Below the pieces are notes generated by a model that made no database searches, was not told the DNA's origin, and saw nothing but the letters and a program-made list of their open reading frames with translations. 64,000 bases of DNA from Schistosoma mansoni (taxonomy: Eukaryota; Platyhelminthes; Trematoda; Strigeidida; Schistosomatidae): contig NW_017386021.1 in assembly GCF_000237925.1 (NCBI RefSeq), forward strand, positions 434,001 to 498,000, in the 5' to 3' direction. Positions 1 to 11,059 of the stretch are shown piece by piece. A program made the translations under genes and the position numbers. The stretch's first letter is position 1. Every line of letters starts with the position of its first letter.

Positions 1-519
1 GCTTAGAAGTCTGCGGCGATCATAGATATTTCAAGATTGTAATAGTCTATGATTTGACGGAGCTATCTGTTATTACTATTTGTCAACCGTAATTGTTTTT
101 CAAATGTTTTTAGTGACCATATCACCTATTTCTGCCGGTTGTTGAACCCAGTTAATAGGTTAATTAAGTCACTGCTATTTAATTTAAGTTGCAAAACGTT
201 TTCTTTAGATCACTATTTTTACCTGTGAGTTCTAGAGTATTGAGGAATTGCGTTATTTAAACTACTGCAGCCTGTCAGCGTAGCAGTATCCAGCATTATC
301 TTTTATTATATAGAAGTCTGTCATTAATAATCAACGTAGAGCTCAACGCAAGTATGGGTTAGTTTATGTTGCCATGTTGAACCAGCACAAGATAAAATTA
401 ACCGGATAAATAGCCAAGGATTTAAAATAATAATATCAACAATGGCAAAAAATATTTGGCAATGAAAATTTCGTAGTAGTGTGGTTTGTCGGATTTGTCA
501 GATAGCAAGTTCACACTAG
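1..519. other. AT-rich intergenic or intronic stretch
   Basis: No coding frame, RNA gene or recognisable repeat was seen on either strand. It lies left of a LINE and, on the minus strand, downstream of RPF2. I looked here for the missing last RPF2 exon (a lysine-rich tail on the minus strand) and did not find it. Confidence 0.5.
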
Positions 520-1245
520 TCGTTAAGCCCTGACCGTGGCTGATACCTTGACGTGGTGGTCGGGCTTGCCTATCGTGATGATCCAACCGAGCTATACTGG
601 CTGGAACAATTGTTCCTCAAGGTTCCACCATGGCAGACAGGTCGGTTGAAGAGCGGTAAGACTAAAAGCAGCAAACCCAAGGTCTGAGGGCGAAGTCGTA
701 CTGATGACTTTACAGAGGTATGACGGCAGTAAGGTGTTTCCTCCAAACAACCAGCACAAAAGTGATGCTGCCTTCCCACAAAGAGGGATGGGATTAGAAA
801 AGGTCGACCTTAAAATGCACACCTCGCCTTATCCCACGGATTCCTGTCTCCGGCGATAAGGTCTCAACAAGTACGGAGCTAACACGAAAACTGCTCACAA
901 AAGGTCATGTGTGACCGACCTCAAGCAGTTTTCCCTTTGGCACTTCGGTCGCGTTCTCAGATCACTAAGACCACCTTTAACACAATTTCCTTTTCAGGTA
1001 CTTCTAGAAGAACCCTTCCACGGTGTGGGCAACCGGGAAGTGATAATCGCCCTCATACCTCTAACAATACTCAAGATCACTGTATTCATAATCAACCTCC
1101 CTCTTCAATTCCTACTATTCCTTCTACCTCGACTTTCAACACTAAACTTCCTCTTTTGACTTCCTCCTCAAGTGTCACCATGGCCAACGATTCTAGTGCG
1201 CAAAACACTGTCCCAGGTCTACTGAAACCTCGCCTCAAACAATAC

Positions 1246-2060
1246 ATTAGAGCCTTCAACGTACACACCCTATGTCAAATCGGCCAGCAGGCCTCCTTGG
1301 CTAAAACCCTAGAATCTCGTACCATTGATGTATGCTGTGTCTCCGAAACACTCATACAGGGTCCTAGTGTGACTATTCACTTGACTTCACTTCGCCAAAA
1401 CGGAGAGCCGACAAGATACACCCTCCGTTTATCTGGCGACCCGATGGCTAGTTCTCGTGGACTTGCAGGTGTAGGCATAGCACTTAGTACGAGAGCAGAA
1501 CAAGCACTATTAGAGTGGGTCCCCGTTAACAGTCACCTATGTGCTGTTTAACTAAATGGCTCCGTAAAAGCTCGGAAGGATAGGGACACATGTCGTCGCC
1601 TTCTCGTCGTTTCTGCCTACGCTTCCAGCCCGCATGAAGTGAAAGATGACTTTTACAGAAAGCTCTCTGAACTTCTTCAAAAAGCTAGACGCTCAGACAT
1701 AATACTTGTTGCAGGTGACTTTAATGCCCAAGTAGGTAGCTGAAACCAAACAGAAAGACATTTAGGTGGGTACTTTAGTATTCCGGCTCAGCGAACAGAC
1801 AATGGTTATCGTCCGTTGCAACTGTGCTCAAACAATTATTTATTTTTAGCAAACACTAAGGAGAGAAATCGTCTAACACGGCGACCCCCTGCACCAAACC
1901 AACGATGGACTCAAATAGACCATATTGCCATCAGTCATCGTTGGAGAGGCTCGATAGAAGACTGTCGCTCGTTCTGGAATACATTTTTGGACTCTGATCA
2001 TGCTTTGATCGGAGTACGCATTTGTTTGCTCCTCACCGGACGCAGAAAAACCACATTAAG
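1246..2060 (+). pseudogene. AP endonuclease domain of the RTE LINE, broken
   Basis: The frame starts near IRAFNVHTLCQIGQQ, which matches the usual RTE start (a variant of WNVRTL). It continues through an SETLIQG box, GDFNAQVG at about 1714-1737 and SDHALIGV near 1993-2016, the last two being the conserved Asp/Asn and Ser-Asp-His endonuclease boxes. Two in-frame stops interrupt it. In a living element this domain nicks target DNA to prime reverse transcription. Upstream of it, 907-1240 encodes a Ser/Thr/Pro-rich stretch of unknown role. Confidence 0.75.
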
Positions 2061-2639
2061 AAGACCCATTAGAATTGAACTTGGTGACGGGAAAGTCAAA
2101 AGTAAGTTCCAGGAACAACTGAGGTCACACTCAGGCAGTTCTATAAACGAGGCTGACCCAGATATTACTTGGAAAGATATACGAACAGCTTTGGAAACAA
2201 CAGTAACATCTATTAGTGATTTGAACCAAAAAGTCACGAAAAACCAATGGATTTCTGCTAAGTCTATTGCAGTGATAAATTCTCGTAAACGTATTCCATC
2301 TGGCTCTGAATACGATAAAGAGCGAAAAAAGTCACATCTAGGTTAACCAAAAGTCTAAGGAACGACCGTAAGAAGTGGTAGGCAATGAAATCAAAAGAGA
2401 TGGAAAAGACAACGGCTGTAGGTAACACAAGACAGCTTTTCAGACCAATAAAAGACACAGGACAATCAGGACACGGGAAATCAAGTGTAAATGAAACGAT
2501 CTCAGAAAAAGACGGCGCTCTTATCTGCTCTCAGCCCAGACGTTGAGAGAGATGGGCGGAACACTTTAAGGAGCAGTTCAGCTTGTATTCAGCTACTCTA
2601 CAGTCACCCACCATTCCCAAACAGCCTTAATAAAACATT

Positions 2640-4165
2640 GAAGTAGGTCCCCCAACTCTAGCTGAAGTTCAAAAGGCTATAGCTAATCTGAAACGAGAAA
2701 GAGCAGCTGGTCCTGATGGGTTGGCTCCAGATGTCTTTAAGGATGCTGGTCTAGTTTTAGCGATTAAGCTGACTAATATTTTAGCTGGGAGTTGGACGTA
2801 ATCCCATCAGACTGGTCACAATCACTGATTGTCCCAATTTATAAAATGGGGTCAAAATCATCTTGTGATAACCATAGAGAGATTAGTTTGACTAATATAG
2901 CATCTAAAATACTAGCCTCAATAATTATCGGGAGCCTAACTAAGACTCGTGAACTGCAAACACGAGAAAATCAGGCTGGCTTCAGACCTGGTCGTGGCTG
3001 TATCGACCACATATTCACTATTCGTCAGGGTTTAGAACACAAGCATGTTTATTGGCGTCCGACAATGTTGGTCTTTCTTGATTTGAAAGAAGCATTTGAC
3101 TTTGTAGACCGAGGGGTTCTGTGGCAGTGTCTGTCATTGGAATGTGTACTTCAGAAGTACATAAACCTTGTGAAGGCTCTTTACTCGAACGGTATCAGTC
3201 GAGTCAGAGCTTATGGCGAACTGTCATCTGACTTTACAACCTTAAGTGGTATCTGTCGAGGTTGTCCACTACCTCTATTTCTGTTTGATTTCATCACATA
3301 CCTACTACTGGAAATAACCTCGTCGACTGAATTTCTGTTCATTGATCTCTTACCAGGAGGTCCACTTATCGACATAGAAAACTCAGATAACATAGTCTTG
3401 TTTGGTGAAGATGCTGATAAAATGCAGTCTACCGATAGCACTGAGAAACAATGCCAGGATGTTTGGGATGCGTTTCTCCTTCTCTAAATGCAAGTTGTTG
3501 CTTCAGGAATTGGACTGCGTCAACACCTGAACTAAGGATAGGGAGTAAATTAGTCGAACGCGTCGATAACTTCACTTATCTTAGAAGTTTCATCAGCCCT
3601 AATGGGTTGGTGTCTGACGAGATCTCAGCACGGATTCAAAAAGCTCGTTTGGCTTTTGCCAACTTACATCACCTATGGCGAAGACGAGATATCCGTCTAT
3701 CAATTGAGGGACGAGTATACTGCGCAGCAGTTCGTTCTGTTCTACTTTACGGCTGCAAAACGTGGCCATTAAGCGAAGATACTCGTAAGCTACTAGTATT
3801 TGATTACAGATATCTTAGAAATATTGCCAGCATCTTCTGGGGTCACCAGTTAAGTCATAGTGAGGTTAGACACATGGTATTAAGGAATGATGGTAAATCA
3901 GTTGATGAGGTTGTGAATCTTCATCGGCTGAGATGGTTGGGCCACGTGTTACATATGCCTGAACACCGACTACCATGGCTCACAATGCTGACTAGTGTTG
4001 GGGATGGTTGGGAGAAAATTAGGGACGGCTAAACCAAAACGTGACATTAGTGCTTGAAGTCACTAACTTCTAAACTGAGCCATGTTGGTATATGCAGACT
4101 ACTTGGTTGGGGTCCGCGTGACTATCATAACCAATGGTTGGAGATTCTGAGTGACATGGCTTAGA
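2640..4165 (+). pseudogene. Reverse transcriptase and C-terminal region of the RTE LINE, broken
   Basis: RT boxes are readable in at least three frames. AAGPDGLAPDVFKDAG is near 2703-2750. NQAGFRPGRGC is near 2970-3000. FLDLKEAFDFVDRG is near 3072-3115 and keeps the first catalytic Asp. GICRGCPL is near 3249-3272. The usual YADD box is replaced by NSDN near 3390, so two catalytic aspartates are lost. The frame then changes and the C-terminal part (3451-4032) follows, with FTYLRSFISPNGLVSDEISA and RRRDIRLSIEGRVYCAAVRS. This region matches RTE-type LINEs and not the CR1 elements elsewhere in the window. Confidence 0.8.
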
Positions 4166-4569
4166 ATCGATCATGATGGCGTAAGTGTATACACTCCCTG
4201 TCTTCGCTTAAACTATGATATTAAAATTGCTTCATATCTTTCTTTCTCCCTGTATTATATCCTTATATACAATCTTTCTTTTATATATTACCACCATTAA
4301 ATTTACTACTTCTATGAATTCGGTGTTCACCATGTTATGCTAATGAGGTGTGGCAACTGACCGATGCATATATGTGTCTGGTCCTACGTTGTAGCTAACT
4401 GATTGACTGACATCAGTTCGAGTTAACATACCACATTAGCACAGAGATGCAGTTGTACATTAAAATCCCATAGTGGTAGATGTAGTAAGAGTATAAGCAG
4501 TAATCCGAAAGATTAGGGTTTGAAGATGTTATTCAGGGGGTATAATCCAGTGAAATAAATTTAGAAAGA

Positions 4570-5115
4570 GAAAAAAGATAGGGGCACGAAGAATTCACCT
4601 TCGCCATCGCAAACGATTTTGAGCCATGTCATTCAAGGTGTTTAACCATCGGTTGCTATCATCTGGCGTATCCTAACCAAGCAGTCTACACCTACCAACA
4701 TGGCTCAGTCCACTTGTCAGTGACTACATGGATTTGTGCGACGTTTTGGTCTAGCCGCCCCTAGCTTTGTTCCAACCTACTCCTACATCATAAAACATCG
4801 CATATCGAGGAAGTCGGTGGTTGGGCATACGTAACACGTGTCCCAGCCATCTCAACTGATGAAGTATTACTACTTCATCAATTAATTTGCCATCCTTAAC
4901 TAATACTCGTTTCCTAACAACTGCATTATTTACTCAGTGGTCCCAGGATATACGAGCAATGCTTCGAAGACACCTATGATCGAATGCTAGCAGTCTACGG
5001 ATATCCTCTACTCATACCGGCCATGTTCTACTGCCATAAATTAGGACGGAACGAACTGCTGCGCAGTAAACCCGTCCTTTGATTGGTAGACGAATATCTC
5101 GCCTACGTCATAAAT
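4570..5115 (-). mobile_element. 3' fragment of a second RTE LINE, antisense
   Basis: Read on the minus strand, this carries the post-RT region of the same LINE type as the neighbour: a LRWLGHVL-like block, then an HVGRCRLLG-like block and an AQNRLRWRR-like end close to 4600. It faces the 520-4210 copy, so the two 3' ends lie tail to tail about 360 bp apart. Everything 5' of the C-terminal region is missing, which is the usual 5' truncation of LINE insertions. The 4211-4569 interval between them is T-rich tail and AT-rich sequence with no gene. Confidence 0.7.
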
Positions 5116-5354
5116 GAAGTAGTGGAGTTGAGACTGAGTGTGTGTAGATTGTGTGGAAAATAAGCTTAAGTGTGGTTGTTTGGATAAATAGTCCAGGTTG
5201 TATGAATATTCAATCCTTCTTTCCTATTAAAGGCACAAGAATTTATAAATATGTTGAAAGCTTTATCTACTCGTCTCTCTTTATAGTTGGGAAAACCTTT
5301 CTGACTTATTTTGATATTTTTAATATCCATTTGGTGATTGTAAGCAAATATGGA

Positions 5355-5515
5355 TAGTGGCTAGTAGTGGAATCCAGGACACGCGTTTCACCTTTTTGGG
5401 AGCTCATCAGCTGGATGTACCTGCATCTCAGAGTTGATGCTCATTCCGGAACTCGAACCCAGTACTGCTCACTTCAAACGCCATTGCGTTATCCACTCAG
5501 CTACTGAGTCCTGAC
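5355..5515 (-). mobile_element. tRNA-derived SINE of Sm-alpha type
   Basis: On the minus strand the sequence has an RNA polymerase III A box (TAGCTGAGTGG, 5493-5503) that fits TRGYNNARNNG at every fixed position. A B box (GGTTCGAGTTCC, about 5448-5459) lies about 35 bp downstream. A hammerhead-ribozyme motif follows. This order is the known layout of the Sm-alpha repeats of schistosomes. Similar copies lie at 24362-24700 and 33310-33420. Confidence 0.75.
5372..5416 (-). ncRNA. Hammerhead ribozyme motif in the SINE
   Basis: Minus-strand order: ATCCAG, CTGATGA, a stem II region of 14 nt, GAAA, a short GC-rich stem III, GTC, then CTGGAT. ATCCAG and CTGGAT are complementary and form stem I. CTGATGA and GAAA are the two invariant core boxes, and cleavage would follow GTC. 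This is the only copy in the window with both core boxes intact. Stem II looks weak, with two wobble pairs, and stem III is very short, as is usual for schistosome hammerheads. Activity is therefore uncertain. Confidence 0.65.
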
Positions 5516-5524
5516 AGCCACTAG

Positions 5525-5800
5525 CTTGTCCAATGGGGTGAAGTTTAAATTCATTTTGTATTGCTTGAATCTTCCTATTGATGTTTAGGATTGTAATTGA
5601 TTAATCTCTTATAAGTATATGTGCATCCTGCGCGGGTTGCCTCGATATTGCTAGCCGCCATCCATCTTTCCTAATAAAGCTTGTGATTTGAAGCAATATC
5701 TAGGCAATCCGCACAGGATGCACATATGCTAATAAGAGCATGATCAATTGCAATCCTAAACATCAATCAGAAGGTTCAAACAAACAATACAAAATGAATT
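5525..5800. repeat. Inverted pair of SINE-associated tails
   Basis: About 130 bp on the minus strand (5525-5655) is matched by 5660-5800 on the plus strand. Each arm has the block CGCACAGGATGCACATATGC or a close variant, followed by a block reading CAATTGCAATCCTAAACA or similar. The same tail follows the SINE head at 24690-24800 and 33430-33545. The arms are diverged, so this is an old head-to-head arrangement. Confidence 0.6.
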
Positions 5801-5810
5801 TAATTTGGTG

Positions 5811-6240
5811 ATTATTGCAAATAGAATGTGCTGCTATTGCTGATTTAACTTGTAAATTTTCAAATCCTACAGGATAATTAGGAAACCCCCTTTATGTGCA
5901 CAAAGACAATTTGTTCTTACTCTAAATTTACCATGTTAATAATGATTCATTATTCAGCTTGGGTTTCACATGGCGTACTTTATTATTATCCTTGCTTCCC
6001 CTTACCTCTTAATTTGTCTAGTTAACCTTTTATTTCTTGTCTTAACAATCATATGTGTGATCAGATTGTTCGAAATGTATTGCGCAAACATATCACATAG
6101 TTCTGATAACCTCCGTTTTTTCATCACATTCTCCCTTTTGAATATCAGTTTAAAACAGTACGCACATATAGTTTAATTTGAGAATGAGTGAATTCGAGGA
6201 ATAAAAAATATACGATGATTTTAATCTAAAGAAAGAAGGA
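5811..6240. other. AT-rich stretch without a recognised gene
   Basis: The only open frame (5970-6176, plus) is short, hydrophobic and resembles chance translation of AT-rich DNA. Nothing resembling the missing RPF2 tail was found on the minus strand. Confidence 0.45.
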
Positions 6241-6244
6241 AGTG

Positions 6245-6400
6245 AATACATTAGCCCACTGCAATCGATTCTGAGCCACATCAATCACCATTTCCAACCA
6301 GTGGTCACAACAATCATGCGGACTTCAACTAGGTAGTATGCACCTACAAACATAGTTCGAAATCAGATGAAGCAGACGGAATAACAAAAATCGTCTTAAA
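6245..6400 (-). mobile_element. RTE LINE 3'-end fragment
   Basis: The plus-strand text around GATTCTGAGCCACATCA, the AACCAGTGGTCAC block and the GTATGCACCTACAAACAT block matches the same blocks of the antisense RTE tail at 4600-4710. Only the extreme 3' end is present. It lies just downstream of the last visible RPF2 exon, so it is probably in an RPF2 intron or flank. Confidence 0.55.
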
Positions 6401-6582
6401 TGTGGACTTTCAAGGAGATTATAAGGACTAGAACATAGCGGACAAGATTCCGAATCAATTAGACTAGACAACTCAGTCGACCGAACTCAATCAACGCTAA
6501 GAACTAGACAAATATGACATTGGTCACTACTAAGCGACTAATTAATATAAAGTGAATCAAATGTGGGGGTTTTGTTACTTAC

Positions 6583-7501
6583 CTCGGACGGCAAAGATAC
6601 TCGTCGTAGATCGAAGTCAGCACTTGGGGTAGCATCTTCAAGTGAAATCTGAACCACTTTCCCATCTGGAGTCTTTAGAGGTGGCACACTGAGTTCAGTT
6701 GAGTTGGTTTTGCCTTTTGTTGACAAAGTTATTTTCCGGACGCGAAGACACAGATTCTTGTCTGACGACAAAATAAAGTGGAACTGGTGTTCAACACCTA
6801 ATGTTCTTATCTTCTCAACTGTTGGGCCCTTAAAAAGATCTGAGAAAATCCAAACGCATAACAATTAACGTACCTATTAACAAAGACTTTAAGGTCATAT
6901 ATTTTGTGTCTAAGTTGAACAACTCTCCAGAAAACATTAACATGGGCTTAGCTCCATATATAAGAGTTTTGTCCTTTTAAGAAGTTAGCATTATTAGTCT
7001 GTAAGTTACTTTACAATCCGATATCGGTTTGTACATTTTTATGCCAAGCTCAAACATATCTAGTAGCTCACCATCGTGCAGCCTTCCAAAAATAATGTTA
7101 TGCGGCCTTTTCTTGGAATGCATCCCAACAACAAACATTGAGCAGTCGAACTTGATGCACATTTTCTCCTTCAAAATAGAACAGTTATGAAAAAAACCTT
7201 ACGATAAATGATAAGTCTTCGAAGGGGAGGATTCTATTTTTCCATTTTAAACGGTAAACAAGTGGTTTTTTCAAGGCGCACTAATAATGAAAAGACAAAT
7301 ACATACGACTCACTAAATCATTGAGAAACGTATTAACAATTTCACTTGTGTGGCCACCCTTTATAACAAGGGTGCATTTGTCATTCTCAACTAATTTAGG
7401 AGCTCTTCGCTCCAAGACTCTTTTTCCTTTATGCGTCTTAGGCTTTCTAAAACACTAATGACTCAAATGTATACATACCTTATATCTGAAATCACAGCCA
7501 T
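6583..7501 (-). CDS. RPF2: RPF2, Brix-domain ribosome assembly factor (C-terminal exon not found)
   Basis: RPF2 acts in the nucleolus with RRS1 to load the 5S RNP (5S rRNA, RPL5, RPL11) onto pre-60S ribosomes. Six exons read in phase from ATG at 7501: 7479-7501, 7314-7446, 7203-7280, 7010-7168, 6874-6973 and 6583-6839, giving 250 codons. All five introns are 32-36 bp with GT and AG ends. Matches to human RPF2 recalled from memory include KRVLERRAPKLVEN, ALKKPLVY, KKRPHNIIFGRLHDGELLDM, LKSLLIDLFKGPTV and FDLRRVSLPSE. The last visible exon ends at a good donor (GTAAGT). The usual basic tail of about 55 residues must lie in another exon, and I could not find it between there and position 1. No stop or frame damage is seen, so the gene looks functional. 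Confidence 0.93.
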
Positions 7502-7575
7502 GACTGTTTTACTGACGTAGCGACTTTATTGCTAACCCCGTAAAGCGATTTGGATATAACAAGTAGGATTGAATC

Positions 7576-7577
7576 CT
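7576..7577 (-). promoter_or_regulatory. Candidate splice acceptor in the RPF2 5' leader
   Basis: On the minus strand a pyrimidine-rich run ends in TTTTAG at this site, 74 bp before the RPF2 ATG. It could be a 5' UTR intron acceptor or a spliced-leader trans-splicing acceptor; schistosomes use both. The sequence alone cannot tell which. Confidence 0.35.
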
Positions 7578-7639
7578 AAAAGAGAAAATTATGAAAATCA
7601 GTATAAATTCTGTGAACTTAAACGCTACTGGTTAAGAAG

Positions 7640-9060
7640 TGAGGGTTATTGACAGTTATCACTGGAAATGTGTACATTGACAAACCATTTCATTACAGCT
7701 ATTTCCACCTAGTTATTTTAAATATTGGGAGAATGTGCAAAGCAGTGTGTGCAGAAAGCTGGGAAGCAGAATAACCGAAAAAATGTCCCGACCAACTGTT
7801 CTTTTTCTAGTTGCTTCAATTGCAATGTACACAAATCCATCAACTTTCAAACACAGGACCTGTTGATAAGTTACTAAATACACGCGAAGTTGCTTTCTAG
7901 GATGGTCAAAGGTAACATTGCAATTTTAAGTGTATTTTAGGTTCTATTCTTGTGTAGCATATATTCACTGATCTATATCATTTATCTGTTTCGAAACTTT
8001 TGTTTTGTGTAATTCCTTCTTAAATTGTCTAACTTTTAGTCTATTGAGCAATATGCACAGTAGGGTGTTTCAGCAGTGTCAAGTCTTATCCCGTAAACCC
8101 GACTGGTTTTCTGGAAACGTTCTCCGTCTCCTAAGGCTTGTAAACCCACCACGTGGATGTGATTTTGTGGGGAAATTGCTATCCTTAGGTCTAGGTACGT
8201 GGGTGTCTCATCAGCGGCAAGTATAATCTACATATACACCGGTAACATACAAGTTTTCACTTATCCATTCCATAGCATACATATAAGTATATTCACCCAC
8301 CTGGAAGGGTAGATGGTCGCCACTTCCTTAGAAACATATTTACGACAAGTGAATGTCAGTTACGTATTACATGAATATCACTGGTACAAAGGCTTTTGCC
8401 TTGCATTTCATGACATACATATAGGCATAAGCACTCTTTTAGGGAAGATGAATTGTCACATCTCCCTAGTATTTGCTACCATCACGTTTTATTATGTATT
8501 CAGCCTGAAGGATTAGGCCAGTGATTTTATTAGAAACAGGACAGACATCTTTCAGCTTACGTTCCTTTTACTAAACAACATGCGTAGTCTTTGCACATAC
8601 CCATATATATTTACCCCACAAGCCAAAACTCACACAATTCATATACATACACATAGGGAAACCCGCAGGACCTTAAATAGCTTCAACAAATGGAATCCAG
8701 TTTAATTCGGTTTACAGAAGAGTGATGAATTAGTCCGATCTCCGCCGACCGCTTAAGTCAGTTAGTTACGTTGCCCCTACTACTCAATAATAATGCGCGG
8801 AGGCCCTGAATCAGATTTTGCTGCCAGTATGCGCGGTAATAGTGCTGCAACGGTACGTACACTAAAACTAAGGACAACTAGCATAGGAAGAGATTTTAAT
8901 TCAGAGTTTGATAATAAGTCGAAATTCTTTGTTTATAGGAACAGAATTTTAAGAAAGCTAAAGAAAACACTAGCTAATGAATGTCAGAGTAGTGTGTACA
9001 ACATGGATCACTCAACTCATCACCGAAACTAAATCTCAAACTAATTATTTGGACACATGA
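7640..9060 (+). mobile_element. CR1-like LINE, 5' part
   Basis: Two parts align with the LINE at 47300-50760: about 7690-8060 with 47390-47640, and 8800-9060 with 47640-47880. Both copies encode a run like SKFFVYRNRILRKLKK followed by an MDHST motif. The 8080-8790 stretch is extra here and may be a separate insertion. The matching 3' end reappears at 10640-11050, beyond an antisense RTE insertion. The domain is not recognised; by position it would be ORF1 or leader. Confidence 0.45.
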
Positions 9061-9192
9061 ACATTGGGATAAGGGGACACCAAATACATATGCGTCACAC
9101 AATAACAATGGGGTTGTGAAGAGATAGAGGATGTAAAGTACGTATAACAAAAACAAGGACAACAACGAACAGAAATTAGCGTACGAAGGTGA

Positions 9193-9222
9193 AATAATAA
9201 TAATAATAACAATAATAATAAT
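9193..9222 (+). repeat. (AAT)n microsatellite
   Basis: About nine AAT units with one AAC interruption. Confidence 0.9.
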
Positions 9223-9309
9223 GGGAGAAACAGTTCAGTTAAGCAAAGTACAAACAGAAAGAGTTCTTTCAAATGAAGAAATTACGTATACTTTTACGAA
9301 GAAAGTAAA

Positions 9310-10545
9310 ATAGTTACAGCAGGATTGCCACTGGCTTCTACTTTAAGCCATGTCTGATAATGTCTCTAGCCACTGTGTTGCATCATCTCCGGGATCTCAA
9401 CCAGGGAATCGTGAAGGACCGATAGAAGCCAGTTCTGTACAGCTTTCTTTCATACCACCACACTATGTCACATACTGACCACATCTTCGCTTCTCTCAAC
9501 AGGTTGCAGAGTCGGGAAATAATACACGACGTGAAATTCTCTGAGACAACATTCGTAAAACGTATCCAAGCAACCGAAGTCAATGTTTGAAGATAGTGAT
9601 ACCAATTGAATTATCGTCGCCGCGTCTGAACACACGATGCCGAAACTTCTGCACTACCAACACGGTTTTGCCACTGGATGTAAGCAACCCTTCGCAGACA
9701 ACGATGATCAAACATAGTCGTCTTTTAACATTTTTAACTCGGAGGCCAAGTCTCACAATCATAGAGCAAAACTGCTGTCACTGACGTGTTTTAGATCCGA
9801 CATTTTACAACCAGACTAACATCACGAAGGCGGCATAGATGGCCCATATTCGCATAAGCCGCTCTGGGTTTTACTATACATGAATTGGTCTCATTATTTA
9901 TGCCGTCAACAGAACTAACCCAAGCTATCCTGATCTAAGGCGAGTACAGGTTATCTTGTAGAAGTAATTTGCACTTGGAAGGTGCAAAGCATATGCCACA
10001 CCTACGGACATTGACTACCAACTGATTAAGTGTGAAGTGCATGGTTTGGGTATCATTGCACAGTAAGACAATATAGTCCTGTTTAAAGAATCCAAGGCCG
10101 CCCTAATGCCAGGAAACATTAGGAGTGTTTACATGTAATAAGTACGACGTGTTCTAACATTTGGTGGAGGGTGAAGATATGATCAAAACATCCTCAACCG
10201 GAAAGAAAAACGGCATGTTTCTTGTGAGTCAATATTTCTCAGGTTTTGAATAGTCTACGAAGTATGATGGAAGCCCATAGTTTGGACGCGACCGGAAGTA
10301 GACTTAACCCATTAGTTATTTCAGAAACGACGTTAACCCTTTTAAAAGACAACTATCAACTCATTCTACGATGTTGAAACACTCATTAATTGTCAAACCT
10401 CCTAACACAACCCAATCAGCTTTTTAATTAGAAAGTTGCCACCATCATTACAAAGGCCAGGAGGTAAGTCATCTGGGCCTGATGATTTGTGGCGCTTTAG
10501 GAGTTGGAGTTCCTTGCCTCATTAGACAACAGTGGGGAAGCCAAA
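9310..10545 (-). mobile_element. RTE-like LINE fragment, antisense
   Basis: On the minus strand, 10440-10520 encodes HKSSGPDDLPPGL, a typical RTE linker before the RT core. Lower down come FDHRCLRRVAYIQWQ (near 9680), RRGDDNSIGITI (9590-9620) and an ARDIIRHGLK-like end near 9350. The RT core with its catalytic Asp boxes is mostly missing. Several stops and frame changes are present. It splits the CR1-like LINE whose pieces lie at 7640-9060 and 10640-11050. Confidence 0.65.
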
Positions 10546-10639
10546 TAGAAAGCACCTTGGTTTCATTTAACTTTGATAACAACCAGTAGTAAAGGACTAA
10601 AAGATTCAAAGACTACAAACCCAGACAATGTGACACGCT

Positions 10640-11050
10640 ATACAAGCAAAAAACCTGGAGACCAATTTGCACGGAGCTGGTGAACATACCTTAAACAACA
10701 GTCTACTCAAACATTTGGGAATACTTACTGAACTTCAAGGGAATAAAAGGTGGTTTGGTGATGGCATACAATTTATTAGATATGCCAAGTTACCTCAATA
10801 CGGAACCTATCTGAACATTGCTACCAAATTCCGCAAAAAAACTCCAGAAAGATTGCGAATCGAGGAGAAGACACACAGGTACGCCCCCACATTTACCCAT
10901 CAAGAGTTACTCCTGATAAGAATACTCTCCTGGGCGAAGTGAATGCAGCCCCCTCAGTGGATAGCTTCAAGAGGATACTTGACAAACACGTACTCACATA
11001 TGAGTTGCCATATCTCTCTTGGACCGGCTTTCTGATGCATGTTTCATAAA
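10640..11050 (+). mobile_element. CR1-like LINE, 3' end
   Basis: The frame 10667-10942 and the following codons resemble the end of the LINE at 50400-50760. Both show RYxPTFxHQEL (one with a stop), then a PPQWIAS or NLQCIAQ block and a YSHM or YSLM block. It is probably the 3' end of the element that begins at 7640. Confidence 0.45.
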
Positions 11051-11059
11051 TTAACACGA

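Larger units (their letters stand above)
520..4210 (+). mobile_element. RTE-clade LINE (SR2-like), near full length, inactive
   Basis: The order is a GC-richer 5' leader (about 520-900), an AP endonuclease region, a reverse transcriptase region, and a C-terminal region ending near 4165 before a T-rich tail. The C-terminal region carries the HRLRWLGHVLHMPEHRLPW signature of schistosome RTE-type LINEs. The element is clearly dead: the endonuclease frame has in-frame stops at 1549-1551 and 1741-1743, the frame changes near 2340 and again inside the RT, and the catalytic YADD box reads NSDN. A 5' leader plus endonuclease suggests it was not 5'-truncated on insertion. No target-site duplication was identified, so the exact ends are approximate. 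The SR2-like name is from memory of the family. Confidence 0.8.

Noticed and set aside
5970-6176. Hydrophobic 68-codon frame
   Set aside because: AT-rich DNA gives Leu/Ile/Phe-rich chance frames; no exon signals or homology.
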